Notes under the pieces: model-generated
Database searches by the model: none
What the model was told of the DNA's origin: nothing
The model's input: the letters and a program-made list of their open reading frames with translations, nothing else
Program-made: the position numbers and the translations under genes
Source: Clitopilus passeckerianus
Taxonomy: Eukaryota > Basidiomycota > Agaricomycetes > Agaricales > Entolomataceae
Length of the DNA: 64,000 bases
NCBI GenBank assembly: GCA_944990035.1
Contig: CALYLX010000008.1
Location: forward strand, 496,001-560,000
Direction: 5' to 3'
Shown: piece by piece, positions 46,763 to 56,284 of the stretch
Layout: the number at the start of each line of letters is the position of its first letter
Position numbering within the stretch: position 1 is the first letter of the stretch

Positions 46763-47197
46763 ATGAAGTTCGCCTCCATCTTCGCTACTCTTGCCCTCAT
46801 CGTTGCCCCAGCTCTCGCCGACTCCTTGGCATACGACACCGTCTACGACAACGCCGGTGGATCCCTCACCACGGTAGCCTGCTCAGACGGCGAACATGGC
46901 CTCATCCCACGAGGCTTCAACACCTTCGGTGACCTCCCCACCTTCCCTCGCATCGGGTCTGCGGGTGCCATCACAGGCTGGAACTCGCCCAGCTGCGGTT
47001 CATGCTGGGAGCTCACCTGGACCGATGGACAAGGCAAACAACACACGGAAATTATGACCGCCATCGACTCTACCGATCCTGGAGACTTCGTTACCACCCT
47101 TTCGGCGTTGAACACCTTGACTGATGGGCAGGGAACGAGCTTGGGGAGAGTTGATGTATCTGCTAAACAGGTCGATGCTTCTCAGTGTGGTCTTTAA
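46763..47197 (+). CDS. Cerato-platanin family secreted protein 1
   Basis: Intronless, 144 residues. A signal peptide (MKFASIFATLALIVAPALA) precedes the mature SLAYDTVYDNAGGSL. It has the family's four cysteines (VACSDG, CGSC, SQCGL) and the motifs FPRIGSAG and WNSPSCGSCWELTW. Cerato-platanins are small secreted proteins with an expansin-like double-psi beta barrel that bind chitin oligomers and self-assemble at interfaces. In mushrooms they accompany growth and fruiting. Near-identical in layout to the copy at 48332, about 75% similar by eye. Confidence 0.95.
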   Translation: MKFASIFATLALIVAPALADSLAYDTVYDNAGGSLTTVACSDGEHGLIPRGFNTFGDLPTFPRIGSAGAITGWNSPSCGSCWELTWTDGQGKQHTEIMTAIDSTDPGDFVTTLSALNTLTDGQGTSLGRVDVSAKQVDASQCGL

Positions 47198-48331
47198 TGG
47201 TAAGAAAGGTCAAATCCGGCAACGAATATTTGCAAATTTACTGACTGGTGTACTCTCTAGGCTATAATATTACACGATGACGCCTTTGATGTGACATTAC
47301 GAGCATATTTTAATGAATTTGTTGTGCATCTAACACGGACACTATATATTATATACGGCATGTACTTTTCCAAGTCAACGAGTTGGGCTCTGTTGCAGTC
47401 TGCTTTTTTATTTCGGTCAAAGCAGTCTTTATGGCTGATTCGAATGCTACGAGTCTACGAAATATCCCTGTTCAGCGAGTTGCAAGACGGAGGCTTTTAA
47501 AATCAGAATCATTTGTCCTTGGCGCTAAACGAGCGCTTAAAAGTTGGCACCCACAGCCTGAGGCACATGATACCCCCGCCATGACTAACGTTTTCGACCT
47601 TCCCTGCCATTTCATTCACCATCAGCATATGACTCGGACTCAGGCGTTTGAACCAAAACTTGGGGCTTTTCTTCTCGGACTTGGCTACCAGCTGGCCAGT
47701 TTGAAGGACAGATACTCTGATAGTACTCTGCCGACGTCCCGTGAGCAGGCCAGAGGACGGCAGACGTCTAAATCTGATCAGGCGACAACCATGACCATAC
47801 GAAGGCGGACATTACCTTCCGTGAATTCTTGCGGCCCGTTTCACAACCAAACCATATTTGCCCTTCCCGACCTTTGGTGTGGGGCGTGTATGGCCGAAGC
47901 ACTGCTATACAGACAGACTGTGATCAATACTAGTCGTTGGTTCCCTTTGTTCAAGTTTCCAGGTCGAGTATCCTGCCATAGGATGCTGCCGGTGCTTGCT
48001 CTGGAAGACTGCGTCGGCAGAAACCATGGTCGCATGACAGTGAGAGAAGCCCAGGTTCGTGATCCCGAGACTGACAACAACGAGGCCAAGGTTCACATGA
48101 CACGGAGAGGGTTCTCTTTCTGCTCCACAGCTTAGGTCGAAGATACATGGCTACGGCCTATTCACCCCGCTTCAAAGTCATTCTCGACAGTGACGCTTGC
48201 TTTTGAATTAGAGATGGGCTACTTAAGCAGGTCAACATGTCCTTTTATCCTTCAATTCTTCGGGCCACATCGAGCTTCGCACTTGGGGCCAACCAAAGCT
48301 TTACTCTTAATCACTCCGACTCTTCCCTGAT
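47198..48331. other. Region between the cerato-platanin copies
   Basis: The right half (from about 47795) repeats the upstream region of copy 1. A 250-codon plus-strand frame (47383-48135) crosses it without any domain or homology to the first unit's frames; I treat it as chance. Confidence 0.5.
48220..48227 (+). promoter_or_regulatory. TATA-like box, cerato-platanin 2
   Basis: TACTTAAG followed by the same 'caggtcaacatg' as at copy 1, 112 bp before the ATG. Confidence 0.4.
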
Positions 48332-48766
48332 ATGAAGCTCACCTCTGTCCTCGCTACTCTCGCCCTCATTGCCGCCCCTGCCCTCGGCGAGTCATTGGCG
48401 TACGACACCGTCTACGATAAGGCATCCGGATCCCTCACCACCGTCGCCTGCTCAGATGGCGAACACGGCCTCCTCACACGGGGATTCAAAACCTTCGGCG
48501 ATCTACCCACCTTCCCTCGTATCGGCTCTGCAGGGGTTATTGCAGACTGGAACTCGCCCAACTGTGGTACATGCTGGCAGCTCACCTGGAAGGATGGACA
48601 AGGCAAGCAACATACGGAGATTATGACTGCCATTGATGCCACCGATCCTGGCGAATTTGTAACCTCCCTTTCGGCATTAAATACCTTGACTAATGGGCAG
48701 GGAGAGAACTTGGGGAGAGTCAATGTCTCCGCTAAACAGCTCGATGCTTCAAAGTGTGGACTGTAA
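48332..48766 (+). CDS. Cerato-platanin family secreted protein 2
   Basis: Intronless, 144 residues. Signal peptide MKLTSVLATLALIAAPALG, then ESLAYDTVYDKASGSL. The four cysteines are conserved (VACSDG, CGTC, SKCGL), along with FPRIGSAG and WNSPNCGTCWQLTW. It is a tandem duplicate of the gene at 46763; the start codons are 1569 bp apart. Secreted, chitin-binding cell-surface role expected from the family. Confidence 0.95.
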   Translation: MKLTSVLATLALIAAPALGESLAYDTVYDKASGSLTTVACSDGEHGLLTRGFKTFGDLPTFPRIGSAGVIADWNSPNCGTCWQLTWKDGQGKQHTEIMTAIDATDPGEFVTSLSALNTLTNGQGENLGRVNVSAKQLDASKCGL

Positions 48767-49214
48767 TGGTAAGAAACAGTGGATCCAGGTTCGGTTGTTT
48801 GGACATTTATTGAGTCGTTTATTCCCTAGGCCACACTATTGGACAATGGCCCCTTCAATTCCACCTTTCGAGGGATATATTTTTCTTTATCATCTATCAC
48901 AGACACCACTGGACACCATTTGGATATGAAGCATGTGCAATACTTTTCATGTGAATGACCTGGGCTTGAATAATTATCCTGCCATTTCGATCAAAATCAG
49001 TGTTATAAATGACTTGAGTGCTATCAACGCGTGAAAAAGACTAATGAGTAGGAAATATGTGAGACGGAGGTTTCGACGCTTTATATTTACCTTTAGCAAT
49101 TAGACGAGCGAACCCTTGATGATTGGCGCCGATTTACTGAAGAGGCATGGTGCATGATGTAAGCGCTCGACAAAATCAACAGCCTTTCATGAAGCCAACC
49201 ACCATCCCCGCGTC
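48767..49214. other. Spacer, 3' of cerato-platanin 2
   Basis: 3' flank of the cerato-platanin and promoter of the F-box gene. The TAATGGTAAGAAA stop context is shared by both cerato-platanin copies. No gene seen. Confidence 0.45.
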
Positions 49215-50612
49215 ATGACCAACATCTCCGACCTTCCAGACGATGTACTTCTTACAGTATTCCTCAATAATTTCCAATATTCAGCGATGTTCAGCCCTGC
49301 TTTAGCCATGGGACCATTTTCGCCATGGTCTCGCGCTTTGAGCCACAAGAAATCGATTGTGCTGGTTTGCAAACGCTGGAATGCCCTTGGGACGCCTTTC
49401 CTATATCGAGATATTGTTCTCAGGCGTTATGGAGAGTTCACGATACTGCTTCAGGTCCTTATCTCGACTTTCCTGGGATCTAGCACCAGAAGCTTCGTAC
49501 TGGCCGATTCCTTCCATGTTCCCGGCTATGAAGTCCAGTTGTTTCAAAGGAACTTGGCCGTATTGCTCAATCTCCTCCCCCGGCTTTCCAACCTCAGCAT
49601 TCAACCAATAATTCCAGACAAAATTCGGTTGGACGAACCTGTTAACCTTTCCTCAATTACAACGATTCAGCTTGGAGAGAACTTCCCAATAAGCTACTTC
49701 TGCCCGTTAATCAGGAGATACTCAACACAGTTGAGATGCATTTCATGCACCATCGCTGCGTATAGCTCCATACCCAGATTTCTACTCCCAAAACTTGAAG
49801 AATTACACGTAACAATGGAACGCTCTCGGCGTGGCGAAGCTATTGTCTCTGCTGAAGACACCCTCCACCCTATCCTCCCAATGATATGGTCAATGCCGGC
49901 TCTTCGTTCGCTTTTCATCAAGGTGGGATACCCAGATACCCAGAACAGATGGTTACCTCACCTGGAGAGATTCTGCCATAACTACGGGTCAAACCTCCAA
50001 TTTCTGGACATCCGACGCCAGTGGCGGGACAGGTTAAAAGCGGCCCCGTATCCAGTCACTCGGGTGCTTCGGAAGTGTCCCAATTTGAGGCACCTTTCCG
50101 TCGATTTTTGCTTCGACGAGAGTACGGCTATGGATGAGAATTTACCATCCCTCAAGATGCTTGAAGTTTTCGTGCACCCTTCCGTACACAGTGGGAGGAC
50201 GGGAGATTCGGAAGTCGACACATCCAAACACCACGCGTCATTTCCGGGTTTAGAGACCATCCGGTACATATGTCTTCAAAGTGAAAACCTCATCATACCG
50301 CCTGTTCTTGACAATGTGGACACCATAGACGTCTTACGAGATGCATTCAGCTGGTTCCCTTCAGAACATTGCACCTTAAGGCTGATTCAAGAACCGTACA
50401 TTCGAGGCACGGATTCCCCGCATGGGCAGGATATTTGGGTTTACTGTTTTGAGGAGAGGGTCATGGACAATGCGTCTGCATATGGCAGACTCGAAGATGA
50501 GTATTCAGATGCTGATGACGATTTATTTATCCCTTTGACAGACGATGAGGAAACGGATAGTTCATCGAGTTCTGATGAAGAATTTTGGAATAATGCAGAT
50601 GGGGTATGGTAA
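49215..50612 (+). CDS. F-box protein with acidic C-terminus
   Basis: Intronless, 465 residues. An N-terminal F-box begins at residue 4 (ISDLPDDVLLTVFLNNF, then SIVLVCKRWNALGTPFLYRDIVL). Irregular leucine-rich sequence follows (VLLNLLPRLSNLSIQ, LLPKLEELHV, CPNLRHLSVDF). The end is strongly acidic and Ser-rich (EDEYSDADDDL, TDSSSSSDEEF). Unlike the right-cluster copies it has a clear canonical F-box. Expected SCF adaptor, target unknown. It is the last gene before the diterpene cluster and a plausible left border marker. Confidence 0.83.
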   Translation: MTNISDLPDDVLLTVFLNNFQYSAMFSPALAMGPFSPWSRALSHKKSIVLVCKRWNALGTPFLYRDIVLRRYGEFTILLQVLISTFLGSSTRSFVLADSFHVPGYEVQLFQRNLAVLLNLLPRLSNLSIQPIIPDKIRLDEPVNLSSITTIQLGENFPISYFCPLIRRYSTQLRCISCTIAAYSSIPRFLLPKLEELHVTMERSRRGEAIVSAEDTLHPILPMIWSMPALRSLFIKVGYPDTQNRWLPHLERFCHNYGSNLQFLDIRRQWRDRLKAAPYPVTRVLRKCPNLRHLSVDFCFDESTAMDENLPSLKMLEVFVHPSVHSGRTGDSEVDTSKHHASFPGLETIRYICLQSENLIIPPVLDNVDTIDVLRDAFSWFPSEHCTLRLIQEPYIRGTDSPHGQDIWVYCFEERVMDNASAYGRLEDEYSDADDDLFIPLTDDEETDSSSSSDEEFWNNADGVW

Positions 50613-51692
50613 ATTTATTGCAGGATCTACAATCACATGATTAGTCTACGCCAGTGTCTTGTAATCTTTTACGAAGAGGAATAAAGACTCCGTGGAAGTG
50701 GTTTCGGAAGTACAGGAATGTCAAGACCGTAAACTTGCGAGAAGGACGGGGGCTTCTATATCCAGGCTGTAACCCTTGCTGTAACCACATGCAAAGTAGT
50801 TTAGCGATGCAGGTACTTCATATCCTCCTGAACAATATCCACCAGTCTCGACCATTGGCCAAGCCTTTCAAAAGCCATCTTTTCCTAGTTCCACGGACAC
50901 TGGGTGCTGAATTTGTGCTTTCGCATGTGAAGGTAGCCTACAAAACTAAAATGGAAGTTTGTTCCCAGGGATGTTCCCGCCTTTACTGTCAATGAACATC
51001 TTGACATAACAACCGCCGGCTGGGTTTACAGGAAAAATTGCGACACGTACGCCTGTTGTAGGTGGTGCTTTGCTCCTCTGCTCCAGAATTGAATTGAAAT
51101 TGGCAATAATAATCTAGGGAATTTCCAATTCGACTAACTAGTTCAGCAGTTGAACAAGCTGCAAAACTGGCAATGTGGCTTGAATTTTGCTCCCAACATG
51201 CCAAGGCATATTGGCGTCAGGGCAGAGCAGATAGAAGTTTAAGCTCTAAACGAGATTGACACCATGCGGCCCACCCTCCACTTCAGGCCGGTTCATGTAA
51301 TGGCAACACCGAGTTGACCTCTGGGCAGTTCCTGGGCTCAATCCACTTGAGCTAGTTCGTTGATCGACTGAGCCAGGACGGCATTGACATTCTGTGATTG
51401 CATAGTCACAAGCGCTGCCAGCGTCTCCTACGTGGAGAAACTGCGGATGGCGCATGACAGCCACCGCCTCCTCTAGGCGTATCACGCCAGCCTACGTGAC
51501 GTGCATTGTTATCGGGTGGCAATGAGTCTGATAACGATCCGGAATGGGATCTTGGCTAGGTGGACTGTCATGCTTCACATGCATGCCAGCTTCACCCAAT
51601 TGGTGCTTACAGATATATCTGTGTTCGCACACTCCACCTCACATTGTCCACGACCTCCACCTTGACATTCTTCGAGAGTCTTCCCAACATCT
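50613..51692. other. Intergenic, left flank of the diterpene cluster
   Basis: About 1.1 kb, no gene recognised. The right end is the promoter of the first P450 of the cluster. Confidence 0.5.
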
Positions 51693-53800
51693 ATGGCTCC
51701 GTCAACGGAACGTGCTCTACCAGTCCTTGTAATATGGACTGCTATAGGCTTGGCCTACTGGATAGATTCTCAGAAGAAGAAAAAGCAGCACCTGCCGCCT
51801 GGGCCAAAGAAACTTCCAATTATTGGCAACGTCATGGACCTACCAGCGAAGGTCGAATGGGAAACCTATGCTCGCTGGGGTAAAGAGTACAGTACGTCGA
51901 CTCTATGTTTGCATTACGTCCGTAGACTCATTGAAGCCTTCTGAAAATAGACTCTGATATCATACATGTTAGCGCCATGGGAACCTCGATCGTAATACTG
52001 AATTCTGCCAACGCCGCCAATGACTTGTTGCTGAAGAGGTCGGCGATCTACTCGAGCAGGTATGGTTTTAGCACGGTATTGCCGATGTCTATCTGACACG
52101 CTCTATAGACCACACAGCACGATGCACCACGAGCTGTAAGTATATTGTTCGCTATAAAATAGCGCTGAAGATTCACATCACGTTACTAGGTCAGGATGGG
52201 GCTTTACGTGGGCCTTAATGCCATACGGCGAGTCATGGCGGGCTGGTCGAAGAAGCTTCACCAAGCACTTCAACTCTTCAAACCCCGGTATAAACCAACC
52301 TCGTGAGTTGCGATATGTGAAACGGTTCCTCAAGCAGCTTTACGAGAAGCCCGACGACGTTCTCGATCATGTACGGAAGTATGTTTTTCGACGGGTCTTT
52401 GGATGAGCCATAAACCTGATCTCTTTGACAGCTTGGTCGGCTCTACGACGCTTTCAATGACCTATGGCCTTGAGACTGAACCTTATAACGACCCCTATGT
52501 TGACCTGGTCGAGAAAGCTGTCCTTGCAGCGTCTGAGATTATGACGTCTGGCGCCTTTCTTGTTGACATCATCCCTGCGATGAAACACATTCCTCCATGG
52601 GTCCCAGGGACTATCTTCCATCAAAAGGCTGCCTTAATGCGAGGTCATGCGTACTATGTTCGTGAACAGCCATTCAAAGTTGCCCAGGAGATGATTGTAA
52701 GCAGCCTTGCCCAGCTCTGTCCATTCCCTTGCCTAATTCATTTGTACTTAGAAAACTGGCGATTATGAGCCCTCCTTTGTATCTGACGCTCTCCGAGATC
52801 TTCAGAACTCGGAAAACCAGGAGGCAGATTTGGAGCACCTCAAGGATGTTGCTGGTCAAGTCTACATTGGTATGCCATGCCTTTCTCTTCGGTCGTGGAT
52901 GGCTCTAATTGTCGACTGTTTAGCTGGTGCTGATACGACTGCATCCGCCTTGGGGACTTTCTTCCTCGCCATGGTCTGTTTCCCCGAAGTACAGAAGAAA
53001 GCACAACGAGAATTAGATAGTGTTCTCAATGGAAGGATGCCCGAGCACGCCGACTTCCCCTCTTTCCCATACCTCAACGCTGTGATCAAGGAGGTTTACC
53101 GGTATGTTATTTATGCGTTGAGCGCAGGACTTAGATCAGCTGACGCTCAGACGTTCGTGATGCAGCTGGAGACCTGTGACTCCTATGGGCGTACCTCATC
53201 AAACCATCTCAGATGACGTTTACAGGGAATACCACATCCCTAAGGGATCCATCGTGTTTGCCAACCAATGGTATGTTTGCGTTCTTGACTTCTGTACTCC
53301 AGTCTTGACCTGTCTTTAGGGCGATGTCCAACGACGAGACCGATTACCCCCAGCCAGACGAATTCCGGCCTGAGCGATACTTGACCGAAGACGGTAAGCC
53401 TAACAAGGCTGTCAGAGACCCCTTTGATATCGCATTCGGCTTCGGTAGAAGGTCAGAAAACCATGCATTGAGCTGCGCCCAGGATACTGACCTCTCCTTT
53501 TAGAATTTGCGCTGGTCGTTACCTCGCTCATTCCACCATCACCTTGGCTGCGGCCTCTGTTCTGTCGCTGTTTGATCTCTTAAAAGCAGTTGACGAAAAT
53601 GGCAAAGAAATTGAGCCTACTAGAGAGTATCACCAGGCTATGATCTCGTAAGTGGTTCACTGCTGAACGGCCGGCCTTGGCTAAACGCCGTCTACAGACG
53701 TCCACTAGATTTCCCTTGCCGCATCAAGCCAAGAAGTAAGGAAGCTGAGGAGGTCATCCGTGCTTGCCCGTTGACGTTCACGAAGCCTGCTAGTGGCTAG
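51693..53800 (+). CDS. ple1: Cytochrome P450 of pleuromutilin cluster (Ple1 / Pl-p450-3)
   Basis: Eleven exons (51693-51891, 51951-52059, 52109-52135, 52190-52378, 52432-52696, 52752-52869, 52924-53101, 53166-53270, 53320-53451, 53504-53647, 53698-53800) give 522 residues. Membrane anchor, then HLPPGPKKLPIIGNVMDLP, C-helix WRAGRR, I-helix AGADTTASALGTFFLAM, K-helix EVYRW, FRPERYL, haem loop FGFGRRICAGRY, end FTKPASG. Position next to the acyltransferase and cyclase matches the pleuromutilin P450 that, as I recall from the literature, hydroxylates the C-14 acetyl group to finish pleuromutilin. That specific step is assigned by synteny, not by residues. It resembles the P450 array at 12.9-25.1 kb. 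Confidence 0.88.
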
Positions 53801-54064
53801 ATACACATGTTGATATCTGCGAACGTGTATATAACTCTCCTAGATAAGAATGGGATCTCTTGTAATCGTTGAAGGCACGTTTGATCGAGACAAGTCGAGA
53901 TAAAAGCTTCATGTTTCAATTCCCAATCTCTACACGTGGCGACAGCAACACCCCCAGCGAAGATGGTCATGTATTGCCGCCGCCATATTCAATCACAAGA
54001 GACCCTAGGTTCAAGTAAAGCGTTGATTTACAGACATCTAATGAAAGACAGCTAACGGGCGTGC
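53801..54064. other. Convergent 3' spacer between ple1 and ple2
   Basis: 264 bp between two stop codons facing each other; expected to hold both 3' UTRs. Confidence 0.4.
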
Positions 54065-55368
54065 CTACTGTGCTACACGAGGGGGATTCCATTCCCCCCG
54101 GTACAGACCAAGAATGAGACTACTCTCCAACGACATTGAGGCCTTTCCCCTTCCCGAGACAGTTGCCCCCAGCCAATTCGGGCAGCTGTAGACGAACCAT
54201 GCCACAGTCCAAAGATGTCCAAGGGCCTTCCAGTACGAAGTCGGCTTGATACCAAGCTTCCTTCCGACCCAGAGAACCCCATCCTCCATCTGTATGATCG
54301 CCGCTTGAACACAGAAGAACTCCATAGTCCCGGCTTTGTACCAATCTGCGTGAACCTTGAAGTCCCCAATCGCATGCAAAACTCCCGAGAGGAAGAATGC
54401 GGTGTACAGTTGTACGTAAAGCGCCGGGTTAGAGCCAGACTTCAAGCCTAGAATCTTCGTGGAAAGATGTTTTCCTGGGGCTGATAGGCACTTATTACGT
54501 TTAGGTCAGAGAGGGTACTGATGATGATTGAAGAGAAGAAGCTTACTCTGCGAACCAATTGATGCCACGATCGACTTTTCATTGATGTGAGATAAGGTTA
54601 ACCCAGGAGTAGATTCAATGGACTTACCCCCAGAACCGCCTAACGGTATAAGCATCTCTCCAGCGGCCAAACACGGGGACCCAGTCCTATCGGTAGCTCT
54701 AATCAGACCCTAGATTCTTCGGCCTGGCGCAATATACAATTACACACCTGTGGTTCTGAGTAACCTGAGAGAACTTGCATGACACTCAATGCCGTAAGAA
54801 GAATTGATACTTGGTTCGTCGTGAACAGGAGCCATGCGGTAATATCTGCACACCGCCAGATCAGAGGGCGAGAAGCAAGAGGTTCGATGAAGGCGACTGG
54901 ACTGCGGCTATATAGCGAGACTAGATCGCAAATAAGGTAATGCCGAAAACCTGTGACGAGTTGCTGGAGGAGGAATGAAAGGCGTGAAGTCTTTGGGTCA
55001 AACTTGTGGACGAAAATCTTCGGCTCCCAATTCCAGCCCACACCACGCCGACTTTGCACCAGCCAGGTCGCCCACTTGATGCGTTCAAGCAACGAGGCTT
55101 GCTCGACACCTTTCTGGTTGCGGAATTGTAACTCTCTCTGGACGTCCGTCAAGAGAATATAATCTGTGGCCGTGAGGGTAATAACGAAGAGGTTATTGGC
55201 AATGTCATAATCCAAGGTCGAATCGCCGGTCGGAGTCAGGGTGAGGTAGGTGTTGAGCCCAACAATAATGACCCAGAGAACCCATCGTCCTCTAGCAGGC
55301 CGGATGGCACAAGATAGTACCAATAGAATGAAAGATAGAACCAGAAGTTCTGGTGAGAAGGGCTTCAT
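54065..55368 (-). CDS. ple2: Membrane acyltransferase, wax-synthase-like (Ple2 / Pl-atf)
   Basis: Four exons (55368-54748, 54686-54628, 54574-54547, 54490-54065) give 377 residues, the length I remember for the pleuromutilin acetyltransferase. Start MKPFSPELLVLSFILL; an upstream in-frame Met at 55476 exists but precedes a polar stretch. Seven or eight hydrophobic segments are present. Landmarks are DWVPVFGRWRDAYTVRRFWG-RSWHQ and the catalytic-type His in FFLSGVLHAIGDF, both hallmarks of wax-synthase/MBOAT-like acyltransferases of fungal clusters. In the pathway it acetylates the C-14 hydroxyl of mutilin from acetyl-CoA. The two tiny middle exons (59 and 28 bp) are easily missed by gene finders. 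Confidence 0.9.
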
Positions 55369-56284
55369 GGTGGTATCAGTCCAAGGAGGACGGCCTCGCT
55401 GGTGAAGATTTTTGTCGGTGTCGATGCATTCTCCAAGCGAATCCCCACTTTTGAGACCGCTCCGAGCGGAAAACACGAGTCAGGACCAAAGGAGCTTGAT
55501 GATAAGATAGTTCAATGCAACACTCTTGGTACAGTTCTGTCACCAAGCATGTGGTGCACCAAGTTGATACGGTGGCCACGGTAGAACAACGGGAAAACCG
55601 GCGACCGATACCAGCAGGGGTTTCCATTTGGCGTGGGCAAGAGATTGTATTACGACCCGAAGTCGCCACCTTTCGTCTTACCTGTCAGATTCTCCTCAGA
55701 TTGCTCCTCATGGCAAATCGATAGTTCCAAGCCTGCTTGAATCCACGCCGCCGGCCCGGAGTTATCTACGAATAGATGTTAACCTGGTTCAAGTGTGTTT
55801 CGAACCGGGAATCGAGCAACTCCGTGGTCTGTAAGGCACTGATGAACGTCAATCTCCAACCTGTCGATCTTTGAAGTTCGAAGCTCGATCAGGAATACCG
55901 CCAATCAGCATTGCTCCAAAGATAGCACACGATGAAGATCTGACTCGTCCAGATGCACGCAGGTAAATTTTAATTACCCCTCCGCCGTGGGTCTATGGCA
56001 TCTGTGTAAGCCATTCTGCGGGTACCGTATCCACGTAGTCCAAAGAAAACCTCATTCCTAGACTGATAGAGATCCAACGAACGGAGATACTATTCTTGGG
56101 CCTGCGTCATGCATGGAAGATAGGAGTGTTTCCTTTCCATTAAATGTCAAACCAATAGCTGTGTTGAACCAAGTTGATTTCTTTTCCGAGCTTGAGAACT
56201 TGAAATATAAAAATAAAATACATTCGCATCTATCAGAAAGGCGATATCTTAGAGCTACATGTATATTCTACCGAACTAGCCATA
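55369..56284. other. Spacer between ple2 promoter and ple3 3' end
   Basis: About 0.9 kb upstream of the acyltransferase and downstream of the cyclase, both on the minus strand. Short frames only, no gene seen. Confidence 0.5.

Noticed and set aside
47383..48135. 250-codon plus-strand open frame between the cerato-platanins
   Set aside because: No domain, no signal peptide, and the duplicated counterpart upstream of the first cerato-platanin is not open in the same way.
55369..55669. Separate small gene upstream of the acyltransferase
   Set aside because: The frame has no domain and overlaps the presumed 5' UTR/promoter of ple2.
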